Below, piece by piece: positions 11,008 to 22,790 of a stretch of DNA of 64,000 nucleotides. The notes beneath the pieces were generated by a model. It saw only the letters and a program-made list of their open reading frames with translations. It made no database searches and had not been told where the DNA came from. The stretch's first letter is position 1. Every line of letters begins with the position of its first letter. The stretch is from Sycon ciliatum (lineage: Eukaryota > Porifera > Calcarea > Leucosolenida > Sycettidae), in NCBI RefSeq assembly GCF_964019385.1, contig NC_088650.1, positions 30,141,161 through 30,205,160 of the forward strand. The letters are read 5' to 3'. Position numbers and translations under genes: made by a program.

Positions 11008-14000
11008 ATGGCAACGCCGGAGGAAGTGGAATGGCCAATAGGACTAAGGTAAGCGGCGAGGGGCGATGACTGCTTCCTTTTAGCCAGATATCTCCACAAG
11101 CCATCCACATAGTCAGTAAACTCCTCCAATGTCATCTTCGTTGTTGCATGGCTCGCATCTCTCCCAAGCACATCTCCCCATCGTGTCTATCCCGTTCCGT
11201 TCTATCTAGTTCTCTTCTCAGTCTTCTTATTCTTACCATCGTGTTTACCGTTCATCCTCCACCCTAGTCGCCAGCATAGAACTACTTTCAACAAGTACTT
11301 TTTTTCTTACCATAACCCAGTACTCGTCTCTAGTATTTCCCGTACACGTCATGACGACATGTTGTTTTTTGACAGTGGACTCTGAGTGGAGACACCGTGT
11401 TCGGAAACAGTGACCTTTCTACAACCATCCACGGTTGGTAGAGCCCCGGTGGGTTGCGACCATCTGTCCCGTACGTTAGACCCGGTCCTGACCCTCTCTA
11501 TAAGTAAAAGGTCACTGTTTTCCGAACACGGTGTCCTCCATCTTGTCACAATCATGCTGTCAAACCAACAACATGTGTGAACAACACAAGGTTTATCTAA
11601 TACCTCGTCATGACGACTAGTGGTCATGACGACTAGTGGACGTTGTATCCTCTTTACTCTAAGTCCTACATGCCCATGACTGTACAGGCAGACCTCGCTT
11701 ATCCGATCCTCGTTTATCCGGATCCCTCGCCATCCGGTAGAAAATCGTTGGTTGCCGATTTACAGCACATGCCATGCACATTATACAGTATGTGTGTTCG
11801 ATTAACCGGTTCCCTCGCCTATCCGGTTATTTTTCTGGAAAACGGATGTGTGCGGTTATGCGAGGTCTGACTGTATGTGAGCGCAGATCACACCTTGAGG
11901 TCGAAGAAGAATCTGCTTGTGCGCGAAGTTAGACCATAATCAGAACGATTCCCATTTAAAATATTTTAACATTGTGGCAAACACCGGTGCACCCGGAACG
12001 GTACGGGGAGTGGTCTGCACATCATGGCCAAGCCTTCCCTACTGTAGGTAACCATGTCATAGCTAAGACAAGGACTTAGATGCATGGAGATAATACTCCT
12101 TTTAGCGGGCACTTTTCATATCGCATGCCCATGCACACGTGATAGACTGCATAAAGCTGATACACGTGTGTACTTATAGACCGTGTGTTGGCGTGTTTCT
12201 GACACAGTGGCAAGTTGTGGAAGCGGGAGAAGAAGGTCGTGAGGAACTTCCTCGCCAGACACAAGTACGAGTACGACCTCAAGCCGTACATTGCTCCGAA
12301 AGTGCGGTGCTCGGCGGATGGTCTGTATGATATACCAAGTGAGGTAAGCCTGGAGAGAGACTGCAGTGAAGCCAATAGTGAATTCTCATGCACTCCTTTA
12401 TTCTCCAGGGAGTTGTGCAATATCGTTACTTTACGACTCCCTGGTTTAGACCCTTAAGGTAATGAAGTTGTGGCTTATGTAGATCTCTGTCTGCTTGGTA
12501 GTTTGAGTGAACACCAGTATTAGTATACCTGAGACGAAATGCATGGTGGGTGGGTTCTGGCTGTAGGGACTCAGGAGGTGTTTGAGAGCTCTTGTTTCAA
12601 CCCCACAGCTCTCTAATTCTCGCCTTGGACACTGGACACTGGCAAAGGTGGTGCACTGCATGTGCATTATCATAGTGCAATAGTTACATATGCACAATTC
12701 TATAACAGGAGCAACGCGAAGATGTGAACTTTGTCTCACCTACATGTACGTGTATACTCGTCTGCAAAGAAGTTCCCTTTTGCCAGTGGAGAAGGCTCCA
12801 CACAATAATGTGGAACGCTTTTGCACACGTTAAAACGGTACAAGTGAAGTTTTAGTGTTTGTCGAACTCTAAAATCCTCGTTTGTGTCCTTCGTGTGTAT
12901 ACTCATCTGTACATGTACAGCTGCAAAGTGTAGTCAAAGGACTGTAGCGACCTCACGCACCGTCTATTACGTCACTATCACATAAGCATGCGCAAGAAAA
13001 GAAAATCATTCTCTTTGGTCTCAACTTCTTTGTTGTCCGGTTGGCCAAAGTAGCCGTCGTGTTTAGGGCCCGACGTAAACTCCTAAAGGACCACATGATA
13101 TAGTCATAGGTGACCACCCAGTATGCCACCAAGTCTGCACGCTGAACCACAGTTTATTTACATCGTATATTATAGCACCCCTTTGTAGCATACTTTTTCT
13201 TTACATCGGGCATAAAGTACATTTTGGAACGCCCTGCATATTTCAGTCGTTTGACCTTATTGGCCCAAAGTACTGGTTTTATGCCCTTTGGAGGTACATG
13301 TACATGTACGTTGTGCTGAAGTTTCATTGTATCAATACTGTGCGGTACTTTACAGGTACCTCAACTCACACTTTCCTAATGCGTTCTCTTCGCTGCGCAC
13401 GTCACGTCAAAATAAATAAATAATTGAATTTTATAGGGGAAGTATACCCTAAAATCAAATTTTCACCAGTTGTAGTCTTCGGGGTGCCGAGTCGAATGGT
13501 TTTGGTCCGAGAAAGCTGAGACGCTCCCTTCCTACTTGAATCCCAATCGAACTCGCGCACTTCCACCGAAACTGGGTGACTGCGCCCTACTAGATGGGGA
13601 TTTGTATGCAAAATGTCACTAAAAGGGCCATTTCGTTCTTATAAAAGCACGGATGACCGCGATTGGCCCATATGTTGTTCTTTTGGACGCTGAGTCGACT
13701 GGTTTTGGTCCGAAAAGGCTGCGATGCAGCGTTCCTCCTTTATTCCCAATCGAACATGGTTGAACAAGCGGTCACGTGCTCCTGCGTACACCAGTCAGCT
13801 GGTCACCGTGCCTGCAGGGTACAACTTACTAGCCTGTTTGACCTTTTTTGGCTGCAGTCCTGTCACTCGAGTTGAACTCGAGTTGAACCTTGGTGTGAAA
13901 GTTGTAGCCTGCTGGCGCGGTGACCAGGTGATTTGGGCACCCAGGAGCACGTGACCGCTTGTTCAACCATGTTCGATTGGGAATAGAGGAGGAACGCTGC

Positions 14001-17000
14001 ATCGCAGCCTTTTCGGACCAAAACCAGTCGACTCAGCGTCCAAAAGACTACAACATATGGGCCAATCGCGGTCATCCGTGCTTTTATAAGAACGACATAG
14101 CACTTTTAGTGACATTTTGCATACAAATCCCCATCTAGTAGGGCGCAGTCACCCAGTTTCGGTGGAAGTGCGCGGGTTCGATTGGGAAAAAAGAAGGAAG
14201 GGAGCGTCGCAGCTTCCTCGGACCAAGACCATTCGACTCAGCACCCAGAAGACTACAACTGGTGAAAATTTGATTTTAGGGTATACTTCCCCATTAAGAT
14301 GGCAATGAACCGAATCAGCTGAAGCGACATGTTACGAAGGCTTCAGATAATTATGTTCATTGCCATGTTAAAGGGGAAGTATACCCTAAAATCAAATTTT
14401 CACCAGTTGTAGTCTTCTGGGTGCTGAGTCGAATGGTCTTGGTCCGAGGAAGCTGCGACGCTCCCTTCCTACTTGAATCCCAATCGAACTCGCGCACTTC
14501 CACCAAAACTGGGTGACTGCGCCCTACTAGATGGGGATTTGTATGCAAAATGTCACTAAAAGCGCCATTTCGTTCTTATAAAAGCACGGATCACCGCGAT
14601 TGGCCCATATGTTGTAGTCTTTTGGACGCTGAGTCGACTGGTTTTGGTCCGAAAAGGCTGCGATGCAGCGTTCCTCCTTTATTCCCAATCGAACATGGTT
14701 GAACAAGCGGTCACGTGCTCCTGCGTACACCAGTCACCTGGTCACCGTGCCTGCAGGGTACAACTTACTAGCCTGTTTGACCTTTTTTGGGTACAGTCCT
14801 GTCACTCGAGTTGAACCCGAGTTGAACCTTGGTGTGAAAGTTGTCGCCTGCTGGCGCGGTGACCAGGTGATTTGGGCACCCAGGAGCACGTGACCGCTTG
14901 TTCAACCATGTTCGATTGGGAATAAAGGAGGAACGCTGCATCGGAGCCTTTTCGGACCAAAACCAGTCGACTCAGCGTCCAAAAGACTACAACATATGGG
15001 CCAATCGCGGTCATCCGTGCTTTTATAAGAACGAAATGGCGCTTTTAGTGACATTTTGCATACAAATCCCCATCTCGTAGGGCGCAGTCACCCAGTTTCG
15101 GTGGAAGTGCGCGAGTTCGATTGGGATTCAAGTAGGAAGGGAGCGTCGCAGCTTCCTCGGACCAAGACCATTCGACTCAGCACCCAGAAGACTACAACTG
15201 GTGAAAATTTGATTTTAGGGTATACTTCCCCTTTAAAATTGTTGTCACCTCGCCGCCTGTTCAAATAGTTGAATTCATCAAATTTTCGGGCATGGCCCGT
15301 CATCCTCCGGGTGAAAACAATCATTTGTACTGTACTGCTCAATGCAATCCTAACAAGAAAGTGATTGCCACCCCGGTCGCTAGCTGTGGAGCCCCACCAG
15401 ACGAATGCGTACTACTGGCGCAGAGTGAAAACTTGATTCACGTGATCGGATTTCATTGAGGAGCACTGTACTTTCCAGGGTATATTGAATGATATGATCT
15501 GCAGGGAGAAACCCCGGTTATCGAAACCACCTGCATACAAAGACGTTGATGACTGGTATTTCGGTCCCGCGTTTGTGAAGCGAGACCAGGACTTACCAGT
15601 GTAATTTAGGGTGGCGGATTGTTTGTGTTCAAATTCTCGTTGTCAGGACGACCTGGACGACTTTGTGTATTTCCATGGAGACGAGCTACACAAGAGTTTT
15701 AACAAGGTGATTATTGTCTTCTTCTACGATAAGACACGCGACTACACCGAAGACATCATGCCGCTATACCGAGTAAGACCCCCCCTCCCCCTTTCTTAAA
15801 TTTAACACACATTTACGATGCTTTCAGTAAACTTCGCTAAGAACGACTGCGGGTTAAACGACAATATTTGCGAATAACGACAGAAATTCCATGCCCAGAG
15901 CAAAGTCCCATCTTACTGTAATACATGTAATGAGACTTCGGGTATAACGACACTTCGCGAATAACGACTCTTTTCTGATACCCCGCCGAGTGTCGTTATA
16001 CGCAAAGTTGACTGTACTTGAAACACTAACAAAGAGACCCCTGGTCGGTCGAGCTGATCTCAGTACATCAGCACGTCGTCCCTGCATCTCCTTTGTCTTG
16101 CTTTATGTTGTTATCAACATTTTCCGCAGTGGGCTGCGTTCATAGTAAACAATAATAATAATAATAATAATATAATACATGTACATGTACACTAGGATCT
16201 AAAGCAGAACCGTACTTGTAAAAGCTTTAAAGCACAATAATTCCACTACTGCCTAGCAATATTGTGGCTTGGTGATTTTTGTTTTTGTTTTGTTGGTGTG
16301 TTTATGTTTCTTTAGCGTTGGAAGGCACCAGCTGATGTCATCAAGGCGACCATAGATTTCAAGAAGATGTCAGATCAAGTAAAGGATTCTTACAAGATCG
16401 GCTCGGCTCAATTTGTCTTCTTTCTCAATTGCCGCGAGGTAGGTTGGTTGGGAGAAAGGAATCGACTACAACATTCAAACGAACCTATTCGTTCCAATGT
16501 CAAAGTTTTAAAAGGATGTGAGAGAACAGGCGCGTGGTTTCATAATTATCCACGTAATCATTAAAAAAAGAGAGGACCATATTAAACGAGTTTAATCTGC
16601 CCATGTAATCATTGTCTGTATATAATCTATAATATTATGCATGTGCATCCTTTCTTGCCGAATAGATGACTCGCTACAACGGCGTGAGCATAGGATTTCT
16701 CCTAGCCGTTCACCGCCGGATGTACCGAGAGTTCAGCACCTACATGACTGAGCACATGGAGTACATGAATCACGTGAAAGCTGAGAGAAAGCTACTGTGG
16801 AGGCTGGACACATTGGCCAGAGTACGGGCGGTGATACAACAGCCACGCAAGCACGAACAGCACTTGGAGGACTTGCACCAGAAACGCTACGGCACCTCGC
16901 GAGGCATTCGCATGCGCTACAAGTTCATGGACGCCGACCTTTGCGCGATGAATGAACGATACCGTCGGCAGCTGAACGATCTCCGCGGCGACACCACCGA

Positions 17001-17544
17001 TGAGCAAGCTGAAAAGAAGAAGAAGGATTGGACGGATTTCAACCATGAGCTCTTGAAGCTAAGCCGACCAACTGCAACGGAGCCTAGCTTTGGTTTCTAT
17101 CAGCCGGAGATACCGGGGGACGCATTCCGTCGTGAACGACGCCGCCCAATGGGTTATAAATTCAGTGAAAGCCACGCTGAAGGTGAGGGTTGTCATGCCG
17201 ACCGCAGTGATCGTTCAAAACGTCACGTGGATCTCAATCCGTATAGCGAGGATGAAGACGACGACTACTGGGATGAAAGCGAACAGATGCAGGAGAAGAG
17301 GCGAAAGATTGCCGAGTTTCGGAAAAAGGCCAGCGAGGAAGCAGAGAAAGCAGAGAAGCCCCTGTACCGATCGGGGAATGTAGTGTTCTCCGACAAATCT
17401 CGTTCTAGATACGTATGGTCAAGAAGTGAGAGTGCTAACGTTAGAGACACTACACAGCATGGTGCTCGATCAGCAAAGTTTTCACGGCATGTTAGTCAGG
17501 ATGTACATGTACCTCGGAGTTCGGATCCGCCTGGTCACCCGTGA
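11008..17544 (+). CDS. Thioredoxin-fold protein lacking CXXC, six exons, 474 residues
   Basis: Exons are 11008-11048, 12208-12343, 15479-15598, 15647-15772, 16316-16438 and 16666-17544. All are GT-AG and in phase. Residues about 115-205 follow the thioredoxin pattern: a strand (VIIVFFY), a helix with the conserved proline (IMPLYRRW), a strand (IKATIDF), the element KDSYKIGSAQF, then FVFFLNCREMTRYNG. Where thioredoxins have CGPC the sequence reads RDYT, and the cis-proline site is Q, so a redox role is unlikely. A binding or scaffold role, as in non-catalytic domains of the protein disulfide isomerase family, is an inference. The C-terminal 270 residues are basic and helical, then acidic and low-complexity with DEDDDYWDE. 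No signal peptide is seen. The 48-nt third intron has a weak donor (GTGTAA). Two foldback elements sit in intron 2. Confidence 0.72.
11349..11575. mobile_element. Imperfect foldback element
   Basis: Inner arms at 11390-11417 and 11507-11535 share GACACCGTGTTCGGAAACAG and its complement. Weaker outer pairing extends to ACATGTTGT and ACAACATGT blocks. It lies in the first intron of the thioredoxin-fold gene. The flanks repeat GTCATGACGACTAGTGG twice near 11610-11640. Confidence 0.6.
11685..11873. mobile_element. MITE of pogo/Tigger type with TA duplication
   Basis: This is a 189-bp element flanked by TA. It starts CAGGCAGACCTCGCTTATCC and ends with the near-complement GGTTATGCGAGGTCTGACTG. Terminal CAG-CTG with TA target sites and ACCTCGCTTATCCG-like ends are features of Tc1/mariner-pogo MITEs. 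No transposase is present. Confidence 0.8.
12964..13072. repeat. Dispersed repeat, copy 1
   Basis: About 110 bp, containing CATAAGCATGCG and TCAACTTCTTTGTTGTCCGG, recurs at 25553-25671 in the same orientation with moderate divergence. Its nature is unknown. Confidence 0.75.
13435..14293. mobile_element. Long foldback MITE, copy 2
   Basis: Same family as 1426-2310, about 859 bp, with ends AGGGGAAGTATACCCTAAAA and its complement. The right flank is TTAA; the left flank is TTAT, so one side has mutated. It is in intron 2 of the thioredoxin-fold gene. Confidence 0.85.
14294..14371. repeat. Hairpin spacer between two foldback elements
   Basis: The 78 bp separating copies 2 and 3 begins and ends with TTAA. 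It is itself an inverted repeat (ATGGCAATGAAC against GTTCATTGCCAT) with an inner pair, CTGAAGC and GCTTCAG. It may be an independent mini-element or the original insertion target. Confidence 0.75.
14372..15232. mobile_element. Long foldback MITE, copy 3
   Basis: An 861-bp copy of the same family, flanked by TTAA on both sides (14368-14371 and 15233-15236), with perfect-looking terminal repeats. It is in intron 2 of the thioredoxin-fold gene, 78 bp from copy 2. Confidence 0.87.
15825..16014 (-). mobile_element. TA-flanked MITE (CAGTCAACTTCGC family), copy A
   Basis: A roughly 190-bp element, inverted relative to the copy at 50091-50278. The shared core includes AACGACACTCGGCGGGG, TTTGCTCTGGGCATG and repeated TCGTTATTCGCGAA blocks. 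Ends CAGTMAACTTCGC and TA flanking suggest a pogo/Tigger-type MITE. It is in intron 4 of the thioredoxin-fold gene. Confidence 0.85.
16147..16172. repeat. (AAT)n microsatellite
   Basis: A short AAT trinucleotide run in intron 4 of the thioredoxin-fold gene. Confidence 0.9.
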
Positions 17545-18322
17545 TGATAATATTATACTGAAAACATGTTAACAATGGTCTTTTCCATGGATGTTAGTCT
17601 GGAGTGTGGCAGCAAGGCTGCAATCCTCTTGTGTTGTTTCAGACCACGCAGATTCTCTGGCTCTGTCTCTTTCCGTGCGTGTCTCGCTTCTGATCCTGAC
17701 AGTCTCGTGACGAGGGGCAGCGGACCCAGTGCAGACTTGTTACTGACAGGCCTGGCAATACCATGCCATGCGGGCTGTGTTCACTACACAAGAGTTCTCT
17801 CTCTCTCTCACACCATTGCTCCTAACAACACCACTCGGGAAGCTTTTGGTAAAGGTGTCACCTGAGGGATAGTCATATATTTGACCTTCTGAGTCTGGCA
17901 GTGATCATGCTTTGCTATTGGCATCTCCACTACAATCATGCACTCACGTAACCGTACTGAACTTGGCACTGTAATAGTGTTCCACTCAAGTCAGGACTGG
18001 CAAGATATCACACACATAGTACAGTGTACAATCATGTACTTTGTGTAGATAACAAGAACAAGCTATAAAGGTAGCTAAAACCACTTCGGCCATAGGAAAC
18101 GTTTCACAGAAAAAAGTGCTGTTTTCTCTGTTGCATTTTGAAGTATTAAAAAGTACTTCAAAGTAGAATGACATATAGTTGTTCTCTCTAGCATGTGAAG
18201 ACCTCAGAAGTGATATCCATTTGCCCCCCCCCCCCGGGTACTTCTACTGTGACATTTTGTTATACTCTATATATATTATTATGTACATGTAGGCAGTAGT
18301 GGTTGCGACCTCGGCGATGATT
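17545..18322. other. 3' flank of the thioredoxin-fold gene
   Basis: It should contain the 3' untranslated region. No clear AATAAA is seen close to the stop, and no further exon is recognised. A C-run lies near 18224-18236. Confidence 0.4.
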
Positions 18323-18902
18323 TGTAAGAAAAGGGTTTGCTCCCCACACCGGAGCTCGCGCTATTCCGCCGACTTTACTTGACACTTGACTGACTCACGA
18401 CTGCCATCCAGAGCACACGAGAAGTCCATCGAACCTTCGACTCGGCAAACCTGCAAGAAAGCACCACTCCCTGCTCAATACACTAGTTGGTTTGGAGGTG
18501 ACAGCGTTGCGAATGACCGAGGGTCCTCGACGTCTGTCTCACCGTCCAGGAGCGACACTGACTCACGCTGCTATCTGGTGCTCACGAGGTGTTTGTCGCG
18601 CTAAAAACGGAGCGTCTCTGTAAGTTTGTATCCCTGGTGATGGTCGTGCCTGGAGAGCACTATATAAGTGGTGCTCTTCAGGCACAATCTTCCTCAGCCT
18701 ACTCAAGCTCAACTGATGAGGGGTGAATTCCCCGAAACACTGTGTATTGAGCAGGGAGTGGTGCTTTCTTGCAGGTTTGCCGAGTCGAAGGTTCGATGGA
18801 CTTCTCGTGTGCTCTGGATGGCAGTCGTGAGTCAGTCAAGTGTCAAGTAAAGTCGGCGGAATAGCGCGAGCTCCGGTGTGGGGAGCAAACCCTTTTCTTA
18901 CA
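18323..18902 (+). mobile_element. Perfect inverted-repeat element carrying a hammerhead ribozyme
   Basis: The arms at 18323-18483 and 18742-18902 are 161 bp and read as exact complements. The 258-bp centre holds a second hairpin (18646-18660 with 18671-18685, one mismatch) whose loop contains TATATAA, followed by a hammerhead ribozyme whose 3' part runs into the right arm. There is no protein-coding frame. Among known elements, Penelope-like retroelements and retrozymes carry such ribozymes, and Penelope-like copies often have inverted partial terminal repeats. Assignment to either group is inference. Confidence 0.8.
18696..18764 (+). ncRNA. Type I hammerhead ribozyme with minimal stem III
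   Basis: All conserved parts are in order. The core CTGATGA is at 18713-18719. Stem II is GGGG with CCCC around the loop TGAATT (18720-18733). GAAA is at 18734-18737. A very short stem III (CAC...GTG or CA...TG) ends in GTA, so cleavage is predicted after A18746. Stem I pairs GCTCAA (18707-18712) with TTGAGC (18747-18752). Past an internal loop, ACTC pairs with GAGT, giving the peripheral loop that natural hammerheads use for tertiary contacts. Such tiny stem III versions are known from Penelope-like elements and retrozymes and act best as dimers. Confidence 0.82.
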
Positions 18903-20087
18903 TGTAGGCACTTGAAGAAGTGGTCCAACGGGTACCCCGGTTATCGGGGAAATCGCTCCCTACATTGACCCCCACAGTAACCCAGTGCTCTACTACTTCC
19001 CACCTGGAAGGGAAAACTACACATTTCAACAGGGAAAGTGCGGGCAGCTCGGACAAGAAGCACGTCAGTGCAGTCATGCACGCATGGTACTCAGGGTACA
19101 CATATGGCTTCCTGAATGAAGTGAACGCCACCCCCAAACCCTGTGTGTGTCAGACAAAACTATAAACTAGGCCTAAGCACAACGCTTCCTCTCTTCTTGA
19201 GTGTGTCTACATCAGGGAGTCGTAAAAATGCCGGCATTTTACGACTCCCTGGTCTCGTCCGATCATGTTCGTAACTCCTCACTTTGGGAAGAGTACACGC
19301 ACGCAAGCACACGTACACACACACACACGCACATGGACTCTTTCCCTGTCAACTAACGTTACTTGGCATTCTGCACTCTACAGAAAACAGGATCGGACAT
19401 AAATTTAAATCATTTAATTTTGGAGCAGACCACCTAAAGCATGGGTCTGGCATGTGCAAAATCCGGGACGGGTGTGCAAATCCAGGACGGGTAACACTAA
19501 AACAGAATGATATGAAAGCCAGTTGCTAGCCTCGATGATTACTGATAATTGCATAGGGCGGAATAATCTAAATTCGGACGGCAGTCGTGTTGTCCAGGTT
19601 GTGGTAAACCAGCGAAAGAGAACATGATGAAAAAATGGCAGGTAAACGAAATGCGAAAAGATCTAGTGAAAAGGAAAGGGTAAAAAATGGGAATGAAATC
19701 AGAAGCCACTGTGTCTTGCCATGCACATTCTCGGTGTGTGTTCTCGGTGTGTGTTGACCCGGGAATACCGGGTGCTTGTAATAAGGTGGGGATTGCCGTT
19801 AGTACAACGTCATACTGGCCAATCATACAAGATGCAGAGTGAACGTGGTGGCATGCATGACGGGAATATGAACCTGATCCGTTCGGATTACTCTCTGTGT
19901 TTACTCTGTGTTCACACACAATGGACTAGCTTGTGCGTATGCGCTCAGTGCAGTGCACATCACAATTACTGTCTCGACTGCAGCTGCACGTCATGTATTC
20001 CGCTGGGTTTCCTTGCGCTGGCATTTTTACACAGAGAACAACGACGACGACGATGATGATGACCATGCCAAACACAGTACGCAAGTC

Positions 20088-20161
<74 letters not shown>

Positions 20162-20819
20162 GGACATTATCTCGCACGCAGAGCCTAGTACGATCTCAAT
20201 AAAAGAAGCAGAGGGAGCAAGAAGAGGAGGACACATGCGCATACAGAAACTCTCTCTCGCAATCATGCGCGCGCACGGGAAATATGTATTGACCAGCATG
20301 TCATGCCGCGGGCACAGTATACAGACCACAGGTACGGATGTGTGCAATCAGCTGTGACTATGGCAGACCGCATAGACATGTATGACGCATCTTTATGTAG
20401 CTTCTCCGCCATCCAACAGTTTCTGAGACAGATTGAAAAGACAAGAATAAAAACACACAACATCATAAGTAAAGAGCCACACATTGCACATCTAAAGCAA
20501 ATGATAAGAACAAGCTAGACTGCCACAACCATCAAGTTCTGTTATGAAGCTAATCAATATCATTCCCAGAGCATAACATCCCTGAACAGTGGCGTGGAAG
20601 GGGGGGGGGGGGCACCACACTGGGCATATAGCATGACGTGATAATTGACTGGGTGACACTTTGGCCGCTGCCCAGCAAACAGCAGCAGGAGGTACACCAG
20701 GTTGATGCTTGGGAATGTTTCATCGGCGCGTATGCCCAGTTACAGTACTCCTACGGAGTGAAGTAACGCAATGGTTCGCATGTCGAGAAGGATATGCGAA
20801 AATCTACCCTACACCGTAC
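18903..20819. other. No exon recognised; microsatellite and palindrome
   Basis: A compact palindrome lies at 19213-19251 (CAGGGAGTCGTAAAA against TTTTACGACTCCCTG). A (CA)n tract spans about 20085-20160. The missing 3' exon or exons of the liprin-like gene on the minus strand should lie here or further left, but I could not identify them. Confidence 0.45.
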
Positions 20820-22754
20820 CTGGTCCTCGCTGTCAACCTCAACCTCTTCAGTTGGCTTCTCCTCCGTCTGCACACGTAAGCACACACGCACACACACACA
20901 AACGCACACACGCGTGCACACACACACACATACACACACAGCAGAAACGCTTGTCCGCTTAGCAAACATACCGTTTTGCATTCCAATGAAGTACAAATCA
21001 TACCCTACTTCACTAAATTAGATATCACTTCAATTGTTGGTTGTAGATCCCTCAACGCAGAGCCAGGAAGAGCAGCACAACTACAAGGCGACGAAATCAA
21101 AGCAAAACCAAGATCCTGCAATATAGTAGACAAGCGGGCTAAACGCCAGTTCTTACCTTTTCCTCGGCGGGTGCAGCTTCCTCAGCCTTGGCTGCCTCCT
21201 CCTTTGGGGCCTCCTCCTCAGTGGCGGCGGCTGCAGCAGGAGCAGCAGCAGCCTCCTCAGTCTCGGCAGGCTTGGCAGATTCATCTCCCTCAACAAGAGG
21301 TGTCTTTTCATCATCTGCATAAAGAATACATATTGCCCAAGACAAACCACCGCACAGCACAGAGGACCGTCACATTTCACAACATGCCACAACTCTGAAT
21401 TCAACAGAAGCAGGTACTAGTAAGTAAGTTAAGGAGATGACCATACTCAGGAGTACATGGCAGCCCTGCGCAACGCCTCCCGTTGCAAGGAGTTATTGCT
21501 GGAATGGACGGGTCTGTAACATCATGTCAGCATACTAGGGGTCCACAGCCATTGGTCTCCTACCCACGCGTGCAAGAATATGCTTTCCAAAACCAGGCAT
21601 TAGGCTGCAAGTGTAGCATTGCTATAGTACTGCCATGCCAAACAAAACCCCTCTCTGGTAAAAACAAAATGTCTGACCAAACTATGAAGTGTTTGCTAGT
21701 ACATGCATAATCTAGACTTACCAGCTGGAGAAGCATCTTCCTTAGCCTCCGCAGTGGCTTCGCCATTTTCAGGAGTAGCCTCAGCGGCAGCAGCACCCTC
21801 TGCAGCAGCCTCCTTGGGCTCCTCGGCCTTGGCAGGCTCCGGTACTGGTGCAGGCTTGGGTGTGCTGCAGTCGGTGTTGTGGGCCGAGACAAACACCTCG
21901 GATCCGTCCTCGAACGTCAGCAGGAACTGACTCTGCAAGAACAGAGGCACGATGCACATGGGAGGAAACAAGATGATGTCAGCAGCAAAAGCAGACACCT
22001 CCAACCAGGACAAACGGGTCCAGCTTCACCAGTAGTGAGTGTGTAGGAGCGCACAGCAAGAAGACAAAATAGCACACAAGATCTTTCAAGAAGCAGTAAC
22101 CATACACTGGAAATCTAATATTCACATGTATCCACGCCTTGTCGGTATGTTACAAGGAATACCACGTAAGGATGGTGATGGACATGGCAAAAACAACTCA
22201 CGTGCTGCTGAGGAGCGGCCGCATTGGCATTGCGGTTACGGCGGCGGATGGCACCGCTGAAGGAGAGGCTACGCTTGCGCTGCAAACAGATACGTACACA
22301 CACACATTCCCACGGACAAGCACACACACCTCGTCATGACTAGATCTAAAACATTATTGCACTACATATACTCATGTGGTGGTCCACTGCCAAAGTAAAT
22401 CATCCCAGCGTATCATACTGACATAATAAATATGTCAGATCAGACATGTACACAACTGCCTACTCCCAGTATGATTATAACGTGACTCACCTTGGCCTTC
22501 TGGCCGGCAATCAGCACGGCATAGCCATCACACTTGCTAGCCTCCGTCTTCTCTCCTACAACCTCCTCGCCGACGAGCTCGTTGAACTTGGCAATGATGT
22601 CGGCCTTCTGGGCGCTCTTGGCAGGAATGCCCAAAACCGAGCAGAGAGATTCACCGGTGAAGCACGTGTCCAACACCTGTGGAAATACACCATAGAAGAG
22701 TGTGTGTGTGAACCACAGCAGAGACTTAGGGCACAAGTGAAGATTGCTAATAGG

Positions 22755-22790
<36 letters not shown>

